Source of the DNA: Clostridiaceae bacterium
Lineage (GTDB): Bacteria > Bacillota > Clostridia > Saccharofermentanales > UBA5734
Assembly: GCA_012727965.1 (NCBI GenBank)
Contig: JAAYFZ010000170.1
Coordinates: forward strand, 1-6,995
Length of the DNA: 6,995 nt
Direction of reading: 5' to 3'
Within the stretch, counting starts at the first letter, position 1, and each line of letters begins with the position of its first letter. Of the stretch, positions 6,393 through 6,995 are shown one piece after another. The notes under the pieces were generated by a model, which saw only the letters and a list, made by a program, of their open reading frames with translations, ran no database searches and was not told the origin of the DNA. Position numbers and translations under genes: made by a program.

Positions 6393-6422
6393 GCCTGTTT
6401 TGGTAAATGTAACGATTGCCTA

Positions 6423-6495
6423 ATTCTGAACTGTATGCCAGAATGATAAAATCACTTGAGATAATATTTTTGACATTGTAAAAAAAGATATGTCA
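6423..6495 (+). promoter_or_regulatory. Control region of the transporter gene with two inverted repeats
   Basis: Two repeats lie here: ATTCTG/CAGAAT (6423-6428, 6439-6444) and TGACAT/ATGTCA (6471-6476, 6490-6495). TAAAAT at 6447-6452 and TTGAGA (6456-6461), 17 bases, then TAAAAA (6479-6484) are possible promoter elements. A perfect TTGACA (6470-6475) has no good -10 partner. The promoter is present somewhere here but cannot be fixed by eye. Confidence 0.3.
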
Positions 6496-6510
6496 GAACT
6501 AGATATATAT

Positions 6511-6515
6511 GGGGG
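6511..6515 (+). promoter_or_regulatory. Unusual G-run ribosome binding site before the transporter
   Basis: GGGGG lies 6 bases before the ATG at 6522, with an A in GGAGG replaced by G. An ATG at 6509-6511 overlapping it is out of frame. The other plus-strand starts in this window use GAGGTG, AAGGAGG and AGGAGGTG, so translation here may be weaker. Confidence 0.4.
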
Positions 6516-6521
6516 CAGTAT

Positions 6522-6995
6522 ATGTTGATCGAGAGCGCTCTGGTAGTAGCGACGCAAGTATTTATTCTTTTTCTTCTGATAGGGGTAGGCTTCATCATGG
6601 CAAAAGTCAAATGGCTTGATGATAACGGCATCAGGCAAATGACGCAGCTGCTGCTGATGATAGTTACGCCTGCTGTCATCATTGACTCCTTCCAGATGGA
6701 ATTTTCATCTGATCTGCTTATTGGTTTGATGATTTCCACTGCCAGCTCTATTGTCACCCATATTGTAGGTATAGTATTTGGTAAAATACTATTTCGCGGC
6801 AGGCCTGAATCCGATCGTAAGATATTACGCTTTTCAATTATTTTTTCAAACTGTGGTTTTATGTGCATACCGTTGCTCTATGCAGTTCTAGGTCCTATCG
6901 GTGTTTTCTATGGTTCGGCTTATATAGCTGTGTTCAATATAGTACAGTGGACCTACGGCATGATTCTGATGACAGGTGATAAGAATGATATCAAT
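6522..6995 (+). CDS. AEC-family (auxin efflux carrier type) transporter, 3' end outside the window
   Basis: A membrane transporter of the AEC family; bacterial members move malate, malonate or other small organic anions, but the substrate here is not readable. The first 158 residues of an expected 300-320 are present with no stop before the edge. About five membrane spans are visible (6-26, 39-58, 65-90, 103-123, 126-149). Landmarks are LLMIVTPAVIIDSF (44-57), with a helix-breaking Pro50, and NCGFMCIPLL (110-119), followed by GVFYGSAYIAVFNIVQWTYG (127-146), a strong match to the family. The ATG at 6522 is chosen because the protein begins there as AEC proteins usually do. Its ribosome site is unusual: GGGGG (6511-6515), 6 bases upstream, rather than GGAGG. 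The gene follows the araA terminator, so a link to arabinose use is unlikely. Confidence 0.88.
   Translation, partial: MLIESALVVATQVFILFLLIGVGFIMAKVKWLDDNGIRQMTQLLLMIVTPAVIIDSFQMEFSSDLLIGLMISTASSIVTHIVGIVFGKILFRGRPESDRKILRFSIIFSNCGFMCIPLLYAVLGPIGVFYGSAYIAVFNIVQWTYGMILMTGDKNDIN

Noticed and set aside
6452..6868. A 138-codon open frame on the minus strand near the right edge
   Set aside because: It is antisense to the AEC transporter, whose family motifs are clear, and its protein shows no recognisable features.
1..6995. Mobile element, phage, defence island or CRISPR array
   Set aside because: I saw no transposase, integrase, terminal inverted repeats, target-site duplications or spaced direct repeats, and the genes have housekeeping-type families with similar base composition.

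Overview
The window looks like chromosomal DNA from an anaerobic, low-GC Gram-positive bacterium, probably a member of the Clostridia. This rests on three things: strong AGGAGG-type ribosome binding sites, a two-iron rubrerythrin, and protein families (a multi-membrane-span histidine kinase and a stand-alone left-handed beta-helix protein) whose closest resemblances, from memory, are clostridial. I see no rRNA, tRNA, CRISPR array, insertion sequence, integrase, phage gene or defence gene.

Layout, left to right. (1) 1-1583 (+): a sensor histidine kinase whose start lies off the left edge. (2) 1654-2952 (+): a membrane family-2 glycosyltransferase of the processive type, 70 bases downstream and probably in the same transcript; a 9-bp hairpin sits on its stop codon. 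(3) 3093-3686 (+): rubrerythrin with its own promoter region, which carries a 14-bp perfect palindrome between the -35 and -10 positions. (4) A strong bidirectional terminator (3749-3789) separates it from (5) 3814-4488 (-), a single-domain left-handed beta-helix protein resembling the C-terminal half of GlmU. (6) A divergent intergenic region (4489-4797) holds an inverted repeat, a perfect TATAAT and a weak cre-like site. (7) 4798-6276 (+): L-arabinose isomerase, araA, with its own terminator at 6341-6392. (8) 6522-6995 (+): the first 158 residues of an AEC-family (auxin efflux carrier type) membrane transporter, running off the right edge.

The genes form at least four independent transcription units rather than one pathway. 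The kinase and glycosyltransferase suggest cell-envelope sensing and surface polysaccharide synthesis. Rubrerythrin handles peroxide stress. AraA opens L-arabinose catabolism, but no other arabinose gene is in view. The helix protein and the transporter have no certain substrate.

I found no convincing new multi-gene system. The best leads are regulatory (the rubrerythrin palindrome, the araA upstream inverted repeat) and structural (the kinase's altered ATP-binding box and extra tail, and the helix protein's start and active-site changes).
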